The translations under genes were made by a program, and so were the position numbers. Source: Nissolia schottii (taxonomy: Eukaryota; Streptophyta; Magnoliopsida; Fabales; Fabaceae). From it: DNA of 64,000 nt. The DNA is taken from contig QANU01054746.1 of the NCBI GenBank assembly GCA_003254905.1, positions 62,001-126,000 on the forward strand, read 5' to 3'. Of this stretch, positions 47,777 to 59,528 are shown one piece after another (positions within the stretch are counted from its first letter, which is position 1; every line of letters begins with the position of its first letter). A model generated the notes under the pieces. It ran no database searches, was not told where the DNA came from, and worked only from the letters and a program-made list of their open reading frames with translations.

Positions 47777-48465
47777 TGTAACACCCCTGCTAACCGCCTA
47801 CTTCCATGGTAGCAAGCAATGCTCACAGGGTTGTTATTCGTTGTGTCGGATTACTTTTAGCCCGTATCTTTACCTTTGCAAATATCTCGTGTATGAAAAT
47901 ATGGACCCATTTGAAAATCATTCTTTTATAGTATCAGTTTGTAAACTAGGAGCCATGCATGATTTAGAGAACATATAACAACAGTCGCTATAAACTGGGG
48001 TAACCGCAGCGGAACATAAAGAGTATATGTGCATATATATAAATACAACCAGGGTCCAACATCTGTACACATCGTCATAATAATACATATGTACACAAAC
48101 TGTATATAGGTCATAAGTCATAATACAAAACATTTGTCATCCAAATGTCACTGTCATTCCTGTGCCTTGACTTTCAACTGCTGTCAGTCCAATCGCTCTG
48201 CACACCTGCGGGATCCATAACCGAGGGGGTGGGGGTGAGAACACTTGGTCCTCAGTGGAGTTCCGTAGTACTAACAATGGTTCATTTTCTCAGTTATCCT
48301 CCCGGCCGTTCAGGGGTTTCTAAGTGAGCATGCATACTAAAAACCTACTGATTATTCTCTTCGCCTAGGATCCTGAACAGCTTTATCTACATTACTATGT
48401 GATCAAGGGAACTAGTCTTGCTTATCTAGGTTCTCGCGCTTTCTGCTCCTAACCATCGTTACATA
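47777..48465 (-). mobile_element. 3' part of a TGTAACA-family LTR, reverse orientation, ending at a contig join
   Basis: It begins TGTAACACCCCTGCTAACCG and carries the family's conserved 3' third in reverse (AAATATGGACC, CTAGGAGCC, CCGTTCAGGGG, then GATCAAGGGAACTAG). Homology stops at the single N at 48466, directly followed by a plus-oriented copy, so the head-to-head junction may be an assembly product. Confidence 0.75.
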
Positions 48466-48466
48466 N
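48466..48466. other. Single-N contig join between oppositely oriented LTRs
   Basis: A reverse LTR fragment runs up to the N and a plus LTR starts mid-way on the other side. The true arrangement here is unknown. Confidence 0.7.
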
Positions 48467-48640
48467 TATTTTTATAATATCCATACACGGGCAAATAACG
48501 ACCAAACGCTATCTAACATGATCGAAACTGGACAGGAGACCTTGATATTTATCCTAAGGCTTAGATATTTATATAAAATAATAATATAATAATATATAAA
48601 TAATTAATTAATTAATAAAAGGCATCAGGGGGGCCACGGC

Positions 48641-48648
48641 TATAAATA
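48641..48648 (+). promoter_or_regulatory. LTR TATA box
   Basis: TATAAATA in CACGGCTATAAATAGCCCCC, matching the boxes in the LTRs at 23981 and 28553. Confidence 0.65.
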
Positions 48649-49054
48649 GCCCCCCGTAGCCAGAAGCAATTTGCTTCACTCTTTCCTCAGTTTCTAAAAT
48701 TTCTAGTCCTGTTCATGCACATCGCGGTTGTCGGACTCCAGAAAAATTCTAGGAGCACACCATCGTGAGGAGAATATTACCCACATCAACTCTACCGATT
48801 CAAGATTTGCGTAGGAAGTGGGTAACCCTAATCCCACTGTCTATGTGGATTACTATGTGATTTTATATGTGTATTTTTGCGTATCTGATTTTGAAAACAC
48901 TGTGAAAAATAGGTAGATCATGCTGTGAAAGTAGTTTTGAGTAGTTTTAGCAATAGGAAAGTATAATTGTACTTGTCGGATTATATGGAAAATATATTTG
49001 AAGTTACAGGGGAAAACACTGAAAAATGTGGAAAATCATGCTACGGATGAGTTT

Positions 49055-49240
49055 ATAACATAGTCATTCGAATGACCCCCATAGCCATTCGAATGAAAGT
49101 GAATTTCTCTCATCCTGGAGCATTTTTAAGGATTCATTCGAATGACCAAACCCTCGTCATTTGAATGACACTCTATCTTTGTTAACCGATAGCTAAGTTT
49201 TAGAGAAATTCGAATGATTAAGCTTTGTCATTTGAATGAT
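49055..49240. repeat. CATTCGAATGA palindrome array
   Basis: CATTCGAATGA and its decayed forms (CATTTGAATGA, ATTCGAATGATT) occur about seven times. The core CATTCGAATG is a perfect 10-base palindrome. It sits in the same LTR slot that holds CCGCTGAGCGG arrays in other copies. Confidence 0.85.
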
Positions 49241-49529
49241 GACTGAAGAATTTGAGTTTTGAGCTTTTCTATGTGTTCCAACAAGTATAGACACGTATAC
49301 CGTTGTGTATGAAAGCATGCATCATGAGGAACCGGTCGTGGTATGACTAAAGACGACCGTAGATAACTAGAAGTACTGAACCTTAGGGAACAATGACATG
49401 TCTTATGAGGCTTTGACCCTAGAGGGCCTGGTGTGCCTTAAAGAACGTAATTATATGATTAGGATTATCCTTTCTCTTGGCACGTCCAACGGAAAAGCCC
49501 CTCACCAGTTCAGCAAGATCGATTGGTTA

Positions 49530-49665
49530 TGACAAAGTAGGCACAGGCCTGACTATGATACCACAAGCACAGGCCTGAGTTTACGAATACAGGCATAGCC
49601 TGACTATGAAGGCACAAGCCTTACCATGATGAGAACAGGCATAGGCCTGACTAAAGAATGGGCCC
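49530..49665. repeat. Minisatellite of GGCACAGGCCTGACTATGA
   Basis: Five to six imperfect units of about 20-28 bp lie in the second variable slot of the LTR. The repeat is unrelated in sequence to the minisatellites at the same slot in other copies. Confidence 0.8.
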
Positions 49666-50904
49666 ATTAAATGAATGAACAATGTAACGCGAGGTCAAGT
49701 CATAGGGCTGACCTGGTCGAGTCACCGGACCGACCCACGAGTCCACACCTAATCGAGTCACAGGGCCGATCCCTCGCCATCCTCTCAACTGGGTGGTAGT
49801 GCCTATTGTTGTTCAATGTTTTCCTCCTATGAGCTTTACGTGGCTAGCTACCATACCAGTTATAGCGCTGCCGGGTCGTCAATGATAAGGAATGCAACGA
49901 GGTTATAGCCGCGGCCACGGTTACAAAGGTGAAAGGACCAAGAAGGACGCAGCTACAGGGTGAGTAAGAGAATCCCCAGATGCCCCTTATGCATGAGTTA
50001 TATGTATGGATGAATGTATGCATGTACATAAATATGTATGTAAACAACTATGCATTAATTATCGTCAAGGGAACATCCTAAGACGACTAATATGTAAGCT
50101 AGAAGTGATGTAAGTGGGTGATGCTGCATTGCCGTGCTCGAACAAACACAGTTAATAAGAACGAAGCCTAAGTAATATCAAGATTAGAAAATCCCAGTCA
50201 CCTAGTAACATAGGTAAAGCTGCTCAGGACTAGAATGACTTTTAATAATCAGTAGGGATATTAATATACATGTACACTTAGAGATCTCCTGAGCGGCCTG
50301 GAGGATAACCGAAGGAAATGCGATGTCCCAGTGCTAAGGTTTCCCCACTAAGAACCCATCGTTCTCACCACACTCGTTTATGACTCCACGGACTTACGAC
50401 GACTCCTACTACGAGGACGCTGCCAAGCCAAATGACGAGCGTTGAAGGACGGTTACGTGAAAGTGAATTACCCGAAGGACCAGCATAAACATGAATTTTG
50501 CCTAGGGCTAATTGAGAGATGCTCCGGTTAGCCCTGAGATTTTGGAAGACGTGTAGTATATTGGGATGAACTTGATAAATGTATATTAATTATTTTAATA
50601 ATTATATGACTACTTGCGAATGTATATAGAGGACCATCTGGATGTTTATTCGACTGTTATGAATAATAGATTGCTAATCGTTAAGCCTAAGGACTCTATC
50701 GTTTGTATTAACTGTTCTTCCTACACACAGCTCATATCTTATGCGATACATTATGAAAAGAAAAGTTTAAAATCGGTCCATATTTTCCTAAATAGTTATT
50801 TTAAAAGTCAGTAAGTGACTAAAAGTATTCCCACCAAGTAGCAAACAACCTAGTGAGCATTGCGTATGACTCAAGCGTAAGCAGTTAGCTAGGGGTGTTT
50901 CATT

Positions 50905-50916
50905 TGGTATCAGAGC
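50905..50916 (+). promoter_or_regulatory. Primer-binding site for initiator tRNA-Met
   Basis: TGGTATCAGAGC begins two bases after the LTR end and is the standard plant initiator-Met tRNA primer site. It fixes the LTR border and the element's orientation. A duplicate lies at 51899-51910. Confidence 0.9.
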
Positions 50917-51072
50917 AGTTTGGTCCAAGTGAGCCTGAGGACTAAGTTGCACTATGCTTTCAAGCATGATGAACGGTGTATATCCTACTAAGTTCTACGT
51001 GCTGAACATATGTACACTAGCTTTTCTTGAGATTGATCAACTCAGGATTTTTGCAGGTACAATTGATCAGAC

Positions 51073-51486
51073 ATGTCGCCAAAAAGGGAGAATACACGTC
51101 CTACCCCCACTGTCGCAGACCTTGCAGAGATATTATGAGAAATGGCCCAAGCCACTCAGGCGTAGGCCCAGGCTACCACCTTGATGGCGGTTGCCGCCGC
51201 TCAATGCAACGCCCCCCAAACGGCTCAGGAGATCATGGCCCTGAGGTACCAAGACTTTACCCGAGCCAACCCATCCGTGTTCGAAGGTATGATGGACCTT
51301 GACCTAGTCCATGGCTGGATCAGAAAAATGGAGCAGAATTTCGAAGATGTCCCCTGCACCGACTCTCAGAAAGTCAAGTTTGCAGCAAGAAAGTTGGATG
51401 GCGTAGCCGGGGAGTGGTGGGACATGACTAAGCCCGCTTTTGGATAGGATGAGATGCTAATTTCATGGGATCAGTTTAAGGCAATA
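51073..51486 (+). pseudogene. Duplicate 5' gag fragment of the gypsy element
   Basis: It starts MSPKRENTRPTPTVADLAEI and continues to VHGWIRKMEQNFEDVPCTDS and FAARKLDGVAGEWWDMTKPA, the N-terminal part of a plant gypsy capsid (retrotrans_gag) domain. It has in-frame stops and is cut at the N. The fuller copy begins at 52067. Confidence 0.8.
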
Positions 51487-52066
51487 NAATTTTGCCCAAG
51501 GCTAATTGAGATATGTTCTGGTTAGCCCTGAGATTTTGGAAGACTTGTAGTATACTAGGATGAACTTGATAAATGTATATTAATTATTTTAATAATTATA
51601 TGACTACTTGTGAATGTATATGGAGGACCATCTGGATGTTTATTCGACTGTTATGAATAATAGATTGCTAATCGTTAAGCCTAAGGGCTCTATTGTTTGT
51701 ATTAACTGCTCTTCCTACACACAGCTCATATCTTATGCGATACATTATGAAAAGAAAAGTTTAATATCGGTCCATATTTTCCTAAATAGTTATTTTAAAA
51801 GTCAGTAAGGGACTAAAAGTATTCCCACCAAGTAGCAAACAAACTAGTGAGCATTGCGTATGACTCGAGCGTAAGCAGTTAGCTAGGGGTGTTTCATTTG
51901 GTATCAGAGCAATTTGGTCCAAGTGAGCCTAAGGACTGAGCTGCACTATGCTTTCAAGCATGATGAACGGTGTATATCCTACTAAGTTGTACGTGCTGAA
52001 CATATGTACACTAGCTTTTCTTGAGATTGATCAACTCAGGATTTTTGCAGGTACAATTGATCAAAC

Positions 52067-54172
52067 ATGCCGCCAAAAAGGGAGAATACACGTCCTACCC
52101 CCGCCGTTGCAGACCTTGCAGAGATATTACGAGAAATGGCCCAAGCCACTCAGGCGTAGGCCCAGGCTGCCACCTTGATGGCGGTTGCCGCCGCTCAATG
52201 CAACGCCCCCCAAACGGCTCAAGAGATCAAGGCCCTGAGGTACCAGGACTTTACCCGAGCCAACCCATCCGTGTTCGAAGGTATGATGGACCTTGACCTA
52301 GTCCATGGCTGGATCAGAAAAATGGAGCAGAATTTCGAAGATGTCCCCTGCACCGACTCTCAGAAAGTCAAGTTTGCAGCAAGAAAGTTGGATGGCGTAG
52401 CCGGGGAGTGGTGGGACATGACTAAGCCCGCTTTTGGATAGGATGAGATGCTAATTTCATGGGATCGGTTTAAGGCAATATTCATGGATAAGTATATCCC
52501 TCGGGAGTTATAGGACCACAAGGAGGCATAATTTTTTGAGCTCAAACAAGGGACGATGACCGTTGCAGAGTATACAACGACGTTTGCGAGACTTTGTCAA
52601 TACTCCCTAATGTATAAAGTCCATTCGAATGAAGACTGGAAGTGCGGGAAGTACCAGCGAGGATTGAAGCCAGAGCCGCAAGTATTCTTGAATGTGCCAG
52701 GCGTACAAGATTACGCCACATTAGTGAATACATGTCTAGCACAGGAGGAAGCCAACAGGGCCTTGGTGGAGGTGTGCAATGAGTGAAATAAGAGAAGGTT
52801 CGAGGAGGCAGGAGGCTCACAGGCAGATCAAAGGAAGAGGGGACCCTTCCAAGCTCCGTTCCCAAATAGGGGCAGGAGTCAATATCCTCAAAGGCAACAA
52901 CAAGGGATTGGAAGGCCTCATAATCAGCCCTGACTGGGACCACCCCAGGCAGGACCACCAGTAGCGCGACCCCAGCCACAAGGGGGTGCCGCTAGTCACA
53001 ACTAGTAGGAGCCCCGGCCGTTGTGTCCGAAATGTCAGAAGCCGCAGTTAGGCGAATGTTTGGCAGGTCAGAACATATGTTTTAGGTGCGAAAAATGTGG
53101 CCACTTTGGCAGGGACTGCAGAGTGGCTCCACCCGCACCCCAACGCCAAGGCCGAGTTTTCACCATGACAGCAGAGGAAGCCCAAGAAGAAGAAGGCCTA
53201 ATCTTGGGTAAGTGTGTACTAAATGGGAAATCATTGGTTGTGTTGTATGACTCAGGAGCTTTACACTCCTTTATATCCTACGATAGTGTAAAGGAGCTAA
53301 GCTTATCTCCTACAACACTACCGTACACATTGTCTATGTCCACACCCACCGCACTACGGGTTAAGACCTGTCGAGTATGTCTACGACGCTCATTCCAACT
53401 GCAGGAAAGAAAGTTCATAGCTGATTTAATTTGACTCCCCTTAGTCAGACTAAACATGATACTAAGGATGGATTGGTTGAATGCCAATCAGGTTGTTCTT
53501 GATTATGCTAGGAAACTAGTGACCTTTTCGTCTACCGTCACCAGCCCGCGAACCCCGGAGGAGGAGTTACCAGTTCTCTACTGCTGTCGGTTAGAAAATC
53601 AAGGGTTTGTTTTGCTAGCATCCTCAAGAGCAAGAGTCGTAAAGCAGGAAGTCGGGGATATTCCCGTAGTTTGAAATTATCCAGATGTTTTCCCTGATGA
53701 TATTCTGGAGTTTCCTCCAAAATGAGAGGTAGAATTTTCAATTGACCTGGTCGCCAACGCAGGATCTATCTCCATTACGCCATATCGAATGTCTCCATTG
53801 GAACTGCAAGAGTTGAAGAAGCAGTTGCAAGAGTTAATGGGAAAGAAATTCATTAGACCAAGTGTGTCACCGTGGGGAGAGTCAATGTTGCTCGTGAAGA
53901 AAAAGGACAGCATCATGCGAATGTGTGTCGATTACAAGCAGCTGAACAAGGTGACGGTCAAGAACAAGTACCCTCTGCCGAGAATCGACGATCTGCTGGA
54001 CCAGTTGAAAAGCTCAAAGGTCTTTTCGAGGATTGACCTACGATCTGGGTACCACCAGATTCATGTGCGGGAAGAGGATATCTCTAAGACATCGTTTAGA
54101 TCCCGTTACGGCCACTACGAGTTCACAGTGATGTCGTTCAGACTGATGAATGTGTTAAGTGTCATATTTTAC
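52067..54172 (+). pseudogene. Decayed Ty3/gypsy gag-pol: capsid, zinc knuckle, protease, partial reverse transcriptase
   Basis: The whole stretch reads in one frame, about 702 codons, with no frameshift but eleven stops. In order: capsid domain (HGWIRKMEQNFEDVP to EYTTTFARLCQYS), a CCHC knuckle (CFRCEKCGHFGRDC, near 53080), an aspartic protease (VLYDSGALHSFIS, near 53250), a linker with a decayed EFPDVFP-type motif (NYPDVFPDD), and the start of the reverse transcriptase ([60 protein letters not shown]). The RT stops just before the catalytic YxDD motif, where other LTR sequence begins at 54176; RNase H and integrase are absent. Stops are at 52157, 52439, 52511, 52529, 52784, 52931, 53003, 53006, 53432, 53672 and 53723. 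Domain style fits the Tekay/Del or Reina-like side of gypsy, not firmly placed. Confidence 0.9.
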
Positions 54173-54175
54173 CAA

Positions 54176-54640
54176 TTTCACTAGTAAAATGACACATGTG
54201 TGCTTAAGTTTTAATGAATTATCTAACTAAATTCCTCACTTTTATAGAAAATTAGCAAAGCTTAAAGATGATACAAGCACGTCTCAAAGGATAAAATTCA
54301 AGAAAAATCCCACAAGAATGAAAGCAAAGAGGAAAGGGGGGCAAAGGAGCCAAAGAAAACAAAGAAGACAAATTCAGAGGAGCAGCCTGCTCAGCGGTCC
54401 TCTAAGGCCGCTCAGCCAAGACTACTGCTCAACGGGTCCCCTAGGCCGCGTAGCTGTCCATTACTTCAGAGTGAAGTAACTTAGGCTCAAAGCAAGCTCT
54501 GCAACCACCCTGCAGCCACCATGACACTGCTCAGTGCACCACACACCACTCAGTGGCTCTAACAGGATAATGGTAGAGCAGAGCCACCCTGCAGAAGAGG
54601 ATGACATGGAGGACGCTGCTACAAGGCACCTGGAATCCTC
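54176..54640 (+). mobile_element. LTR-like fragment of a third family (TGTTAAGTGTCA start)
   Basis: It begins TGTTAAGTGTCATATTTTAC directly at the break in the reverse transcriptase and reads like the 5' end of another plant gypsy LTR type. Around 54387-54545 it holds CTCAGCGGTCC, CCGCTCAGCC, CTCAACGGG and CTCAGTGGC, versions of the GCTCAGCGG motif. Its 3' border is not defined. Confidence 0.5.
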
Positions 54641-54644
54641 ATGC

Positions 54645-54800
54645 ATACTATATGCGATGCATGTATATGAAACATGCATATGATACATAGATGAAACAGG
54701 TTTATGATAAGTATATGTGAAACATGAATATGATATGTACATGACACACATAGATGATATGTATATAAGACATGTATAGGATATGTATATGAAAAAGCAA
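54645..54800. repeat. Minisatellite of ATATGATATGTATATGAAAC
   Basis: Imperfect 20-25-bp units with ATGCATATGATACATAGATG-type variants. It lies directly before the conserved 3' LTR third, the second variable slot of the TGTAACA family. Confidence 0.75.
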
Positions 54801-55626
54801 CGTCAAGAAACCAAGGTTTCACCAGACGACCTCTAAGAGGTTATGCGAATACGAGGATAGCATAAGAGTATAGAATACGATAAGTTTTCCAGTGATACGT
54901 AAAGCAAAAATTAGAATCCCCCGATAACCTAGTAATCTAGATAAGGCTGCTTAGGACTAGAACGGATAATAACAAGTAGGGAGTTAGTATAACTATGACA
55001 CCAAGAGACCCCCTGAGTGGCAAGATCACAATGGAGTAATGAAATAAGTAGTTACGCCCCGAAGGACCCCACTGAGGATGAAACGTTCTCACCCCCACTC
55101 CTTTATGGTTCCAGGCGAGCATGACTGGTATACCTAGGACGACAAGGCAGCGCAGGACGGCTTGAGGTCTCGAAGCCAGAGGATCCTCGAGGAACAGCAG
55201 GAAATATCCCTTTCCATCAATGCACGACGGCGAATAGAGTTTTGTAGTCTGTAGTAATAAACAGTCTACATCGGTTGTTAACTATTATGTGTAGTATGTC
55301 TACTATGTATTATGGCCTAAATGTGTAGATGTGCATGGATCAAGTGATTGTAGCTACCTATATATATCATGCAATGTTTTGATATCACGTAAGTCCATTG
55401 GGACTCTATCGTTTGTATATTTATACAATTGCCTTTTTGACCGCGCATGGCTCCTAGTTCATAAATGAGTAACGGAAAGAAAAAGATTTCAAAATAGTCC
55501 ATATTTTCAAGTAAGAAACATTTGCAAAGCTAAAAGTAAGGGTTAGAAGTAACCCAACCAAAGCAGATAACAACCTAGTGAGCATTGTTTGTGACTTAAG
55601 CGTAAACAGTTAGCTAGGGTGTTTCA
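54800..55626 (+). mobile_element. 3' third of another TGTAACA-family LTR
   Basis: It carries CCCCCGATAACCTAG, GATAAGGCTGC, GAGACCCCCTGAGTGGC, CACTCCTTTATGG, GGCTCCTAGTT and AGTCCATATTTTC, and ends GGGTGTTTCA at 55626, in the same order as the other plus copies. It lacks its 5' part. Confidence 0.8.
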
Positions 55627-56873
55627 GTATGACTATGAACAAAAATGAATTTTTCATGGCAAAAATATATGAGCAAAGAATAAATCAAGGCATGTCAAAA
55701 TCAATTGGACCTCACTAATTAGTGTGTGTCACCCATTACTCATAGTGTATTGGTTCATCCAATGCTAGCTCAAGCACTACACTAAAGTCGCCTCCATATG
55801 CTTGAATTTCTTCTAAGCATCACAGACCACACATTAAACATGACATGCATCAAGAGGTATTTTAAAGGTTACAATGGGGTCACGGTCAAGGTGAGATATT
55901 ATATGGCCATTGCGCTAAAGCCCAAGGCTTAGCATAATCAATGGCATATGTGCTAATCAAAAGTGTAAAGACCTTGATCTCCATTAGCTCCTCTTTGCCT
56001 TCAATCATGTGCATGAAAATATTCCCTAAACACTTCATTTATTCACTTGATTTACCACTTTTCAACATTTTTCAACACTTTTTTCCTTTGAATTTCTTGG
56101 GAAAATTGTCACATTCCGTCCACTAGCTTAGGGAAGAGTATCGGTTGGTGCACTAAATTGGTTGTTTATGGATTTGTTTGCCTCAAAAAAATTTGTTTGT
56201 TTTTATATGGGCAATTTTCATTGATTTTCTAACCAACAAGTGCATTTTTTGTCTCTCTCTCCCTACTTTTGAATGTTGCATGCCCTCATGTAACCCCACA
56301 CTTGTTGCTATGCCCTTAAAGCTAGGTGTATCATGGTTTTACTTGATTATCAACTTGTATTGTAAACAATCAACAAAAAGGATAATATGTATCAAGTAGG
56401 CTAGCGAGAGTCAAACATTCATGGTAGGCCAATATTGATATGTAAGCTAGAAACACAAGGAGTGCCTCTATCCCGTCACTTATCATGCATAATGGTGAAA
56501 GTGCAAAGTAGAGAATCAGGCAAGTTCTAGACTTGATCTCTAGTGAGTGTGTGCACAACAAATAAAGGTATGACGTGTAATGTTGACATCCTAATTAAGG
56601 CTAAAATTCTCACTAGGTATTTTCATCCAATTAATCAGAACATGCCAAGATATATTAAGTTCTTAATCAAACGCAATGCCAACATACATGACAGCAAGAA
56701 GCAGTTAACAATTCACAGCTTAACCATCAGTTAATCTAAGTTTGCATCTACTCAAGAATTCCCAAATACATTGCACAGTGTACATCACAGCTAAGCAAAA
56801 ATAAAAACAAAAATATCCTAAGCATGCATAATTAAAAAAAAAACTAACCTAATAAGCAAAAAAAAAAAAAAGA
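55627..56873. other. Unassigned sequence up to the assembly gap
   Basis: No gene is recognised. Composition resembles non-coding internal or LTR sequence of gypsy elements, in keeping with the antisense gypsy pieces on the far side of the gap. Confidence 0.35.
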
Positions 56874-57527
56874 NNNNNNNNNNNNNNNNNNNNNNNNNNN
56901 NNNNNNNNNNNNNNNNNNNNNNNNNNNNNNNNNNNNNNNNNNNNNNNNNNNNNNNNNNNNNNNNNNNNNNNNNNNNNNNNNNNNNNNNNNNNNNNNNNNN
57001 NNNNNNNNNNNNNNNNNNNNNNNNNNNNNNNNNNNNNNNNNNNNNNNNNNNNNNNNNNNNNNNNNNNNNNNNNNNNNNNNNNNNNNNNNNNNNNNNNNNN
57101 NNNNNNNNNNNNNNNNNNNNNNNNNNNNNNNNNNNNNNNNNNNNNNNNNNNNNNNNNNNNNNNNNNNNNNNNNNNNNNNNNNNNNNNNNNNNNNNNNNNN
57201 NNNNNNNNNNNNNNNNNNNNNNNNNNNNNNNNNNNNNNNNNNNNNNNNNNNNNNNNNNNNNNNNNNNNNNNNNNNNNNNNNNNNNNNNNNNNNNNNNNNN
57301 NNNNNNNNNNNNNNNNNNNNNNNNNNNNNNNNNNNNNNNNNNNNNNNNNNNNNNNNNNNNNNNNNNNNNNNNNNNNNNNNNNNNNNNNNNNNNNNNNNNN
57401 NNNNNNNNNNNNNNNNNNNNNNNNNNNNNNNNNNNNNNNNNNNNNNNNNNNNNNNNNNNNNNNNNNNNNNNNNNNNNNNNNNNNNNNNNNNNNNNNNNNN
57501 NNNNNNNNNNNNNNNNNNNNNNNNNNN
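56874..57527. other. Assembly gap (654 N)
   Basis: A run of 654 undetermined bases within transposon-rich DNA, flanked on the left by poly-A. The open frame spanning it is meaningless. Confidence 1.
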
Positions 57528-58140
57528 ATTGGGTAGAGCAGCACTATCTGCTCGCAGTTGATATCAATGACATGCGAGGCAGGAAACACGTGGAAAAACA
57601 TGGTCTTCATCAATAGGCGAGGCTCCCATTTCAAGAATTTCCCCAGAAATTGCTTGATTTGCCCATTTGTACGTAATAAAGGAATCCTTCATTGCGGTTA
57701 ACTTCATAACTGTAACTACATCCCTCAGCTGCTCAAGGTCGTCCTCCTCGCTGTTATCAGGAGAAGGTGGAATCTGGAGCTGAGCCTATACAGATAGGGT
57801 GCCCATGGGAAGAGTCTGGCTACATAGGTAAACCGTCTCCTGGCCAGGGAATTCCCAATTGGCATAGAATTACCCTTACCAAGGTCCTATTGGCTAGCTT
57901 TGGCATGTGGAGACTGTATTGCAAACCTTGGTTCTGAATGCTCTTAATAACCCTCTCGCTGACCCCATTGCCATAGTTCTAGGGGTTAGAATAATCAATG
58001 GGAAACTCCTACAAAAGTGGGAGCCAATATATGCCTTGGTGCCAATCTTGTCCTGCCTCTCACGTAGCAAAGATGGTGACATCCTGTGGCAGGTGACAAA
58101 TTGGCGGCAGTGGAAGACCAGATCAACACCTGTTGGCCCT
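57528..58140 (-). pseudogene. Possible gypsy-associated fragment (Transposase_32-like)
   Basis: On the minus strand, KWEPRLLMKTMFFHVFPASH followed by VIDINCEQIVLLYP resembles the plant retroelement domain in which a tryptophan-led helix is followed by an E-IVLLY stretch, often found with Athila-type elements. It runs into the gap. A mini-frame upstream (57894-58082) is broken. Confidence 0.35.
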
Positions 58141-59528
58141 TGATGATGATGATGCCATACCTACAAAATGAAAATGTGCACGAATCAAATCCTTCAAAAG
58201 TGAAGAGTATGGTTTAGGCATTTCATCGAGCACTTGGTATGCATATTCAAAGCATGTCCCACAATGTGTAATTTCAAAACCCCATAAACCCAAATCAAAA
58301 ACCCAATCACAACAAGCACATAAGAGGGTAAAGAGATAAGTAGAAAGTGCAAAGAACCTGAGACAACGTAGAAAATCTCAATTTGATAAGAGTGCCCTAG
58401 TGTGCCTGATGAAGAGTGTGTGATTGGAGTAATGTGGGTGAAATATAGTGATGTGAATGTGAAGGGATGGAATAGTGAAGTGATTGAGTAGTGATGATGC
58501 GAAATAGTTGAAGAAAATTAAAAATGAGTGAAAGAGGGTGAAGAAAAGAAGTAGGGGTTGGGTAAAGGAGAAGAAGAAGTGAAGGGGAAAAAGAAAAGGA
58601 GGTTACAGAGCATTTTTTTAATATTGCAGCCCATGTTTCCTTCCCACAGACGAGTGCTACAACGATTCGCTTAACTTCTTGTTTTTTTAGTTGTAGAAAA
58701 CTTAAAATTTTTTTTTGCAGAAAATGGAAAAAAATGCCAAACATTAAAAAAAAAAACAAATCGCAAGAAAAAAAAAAGACAAAAAAAACTAAAACTAAGG
58801 TAAAGAAAAACTCACAAACGGTGGGTTGTCTCCCACCCAACACTTTTATTTAACATCCTTAAGTTGGACGACTAGAAACCACCCTCTTGTCAAATGGCAA
58901 CGATGAATTGTGCCTCTAACTCTTCCATGAGATCCATGGCAGTTTCATAATAAATTTTTAAGTCATGCCGTCTAACCATAAATTGCATTTTGTTCTTTGG
59001 GTCTTGTAATTCAACCTTGCCATATGGGTGAACCTGGATAACCACATGGGGGTATCCCATCTAGATCTCAGTTTCCCAAGCATGAGTTTTAGCCATGAAT
59101 TATACATTGACACAAGTTGTTCCTCACAGAAGGATTTTCTCAAGATATATTTATCACAGAAAAACTGGGTCTTCTCTTTGAACAACTGAGAGCTCTCATC
59201 AGCTTCCAACTGAAGCTCTTCCAACTATTGTGGTTGCAACTTCCTAAAGCCCTTAACTTGCTCCAAATGCATATTGCATTGCTTCATTGCCTAATATGCA
59301 AGATGTTAAAATTCCACGGGCAGGTAACAAGCCTTACAAAACACCAATCGGAACGGGCTCATCGCAATAGGGGTTTTATAGGAAGTCCTATAAGCCCAAA
59401 GAGCATCATCTAAGCGTAGCATCCAATCCTTTCTATTGGGCTTCACCATCTTCTCAAGGATCCCCTTAATTTCGCAATTGGACACCTAAGCCTATCCATT
59501 TGATTAGGGATGGTAGGGAGTTGATACC

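Larger units (their letters stand above)
48467..50902 (+). mobile_element. 5' LTR of a decayed gypsy element (first ~0.3 kb missing)
   Basis: Motifs match sister LTRs from the first third on: a TATA box at 48641, GTGGGTAACCCTAATCCCACT, a CATTCGAATGA array at 49060-49240, an AGGCACAGGCCTGACTATGA minisatellite at 49530-49665, and the conserved 3' third ending GGGGTGTTTCA at 50902. A tRNA-type primer site follows at once. About 2.44 kb is present; sister LTR length suggests roughly 0.3 kb lost at the contig join. Confidence 0.85.
50494..52480 (+). repeat. Two tandem copies of 993 bp (LTR end, primer site, gag start) around a single N
   Basis: 50494-51486 and 51488-52480 correspond base for base at a constant offset of 994, with a low level of point differences. 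Each holds the LTR 3' end, the primer site and the first ~135 codons of gag. The N at 51487 lies exactly at the junction. An unmerged contig overlap or a join of two related copies is more likely than a true tandem duplication. Confidence 0.85.

Noticed and set aside
49055-49665. CRISPR-like look of evenly spaced palindromic repeats in the LTRs
   Set aside because: Repeats are short, degenerate and in a eukaryotic retrotransposon, and the spacers are themselves partly repeated. No cas-like genes are present.
56849-57634. 261-aa minus-strand frame
   Set aside because: It spans the 654-base N gap and is undefined for most of its length.
58397-58843. 148-aa Phe/Leu-rich minus-strand frame
   Set aside because: It lies in poly-A/T-rich DNA after the gypsy integrase. 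Hydrophobic content comes from T-runs, and no domain or start context is seen.
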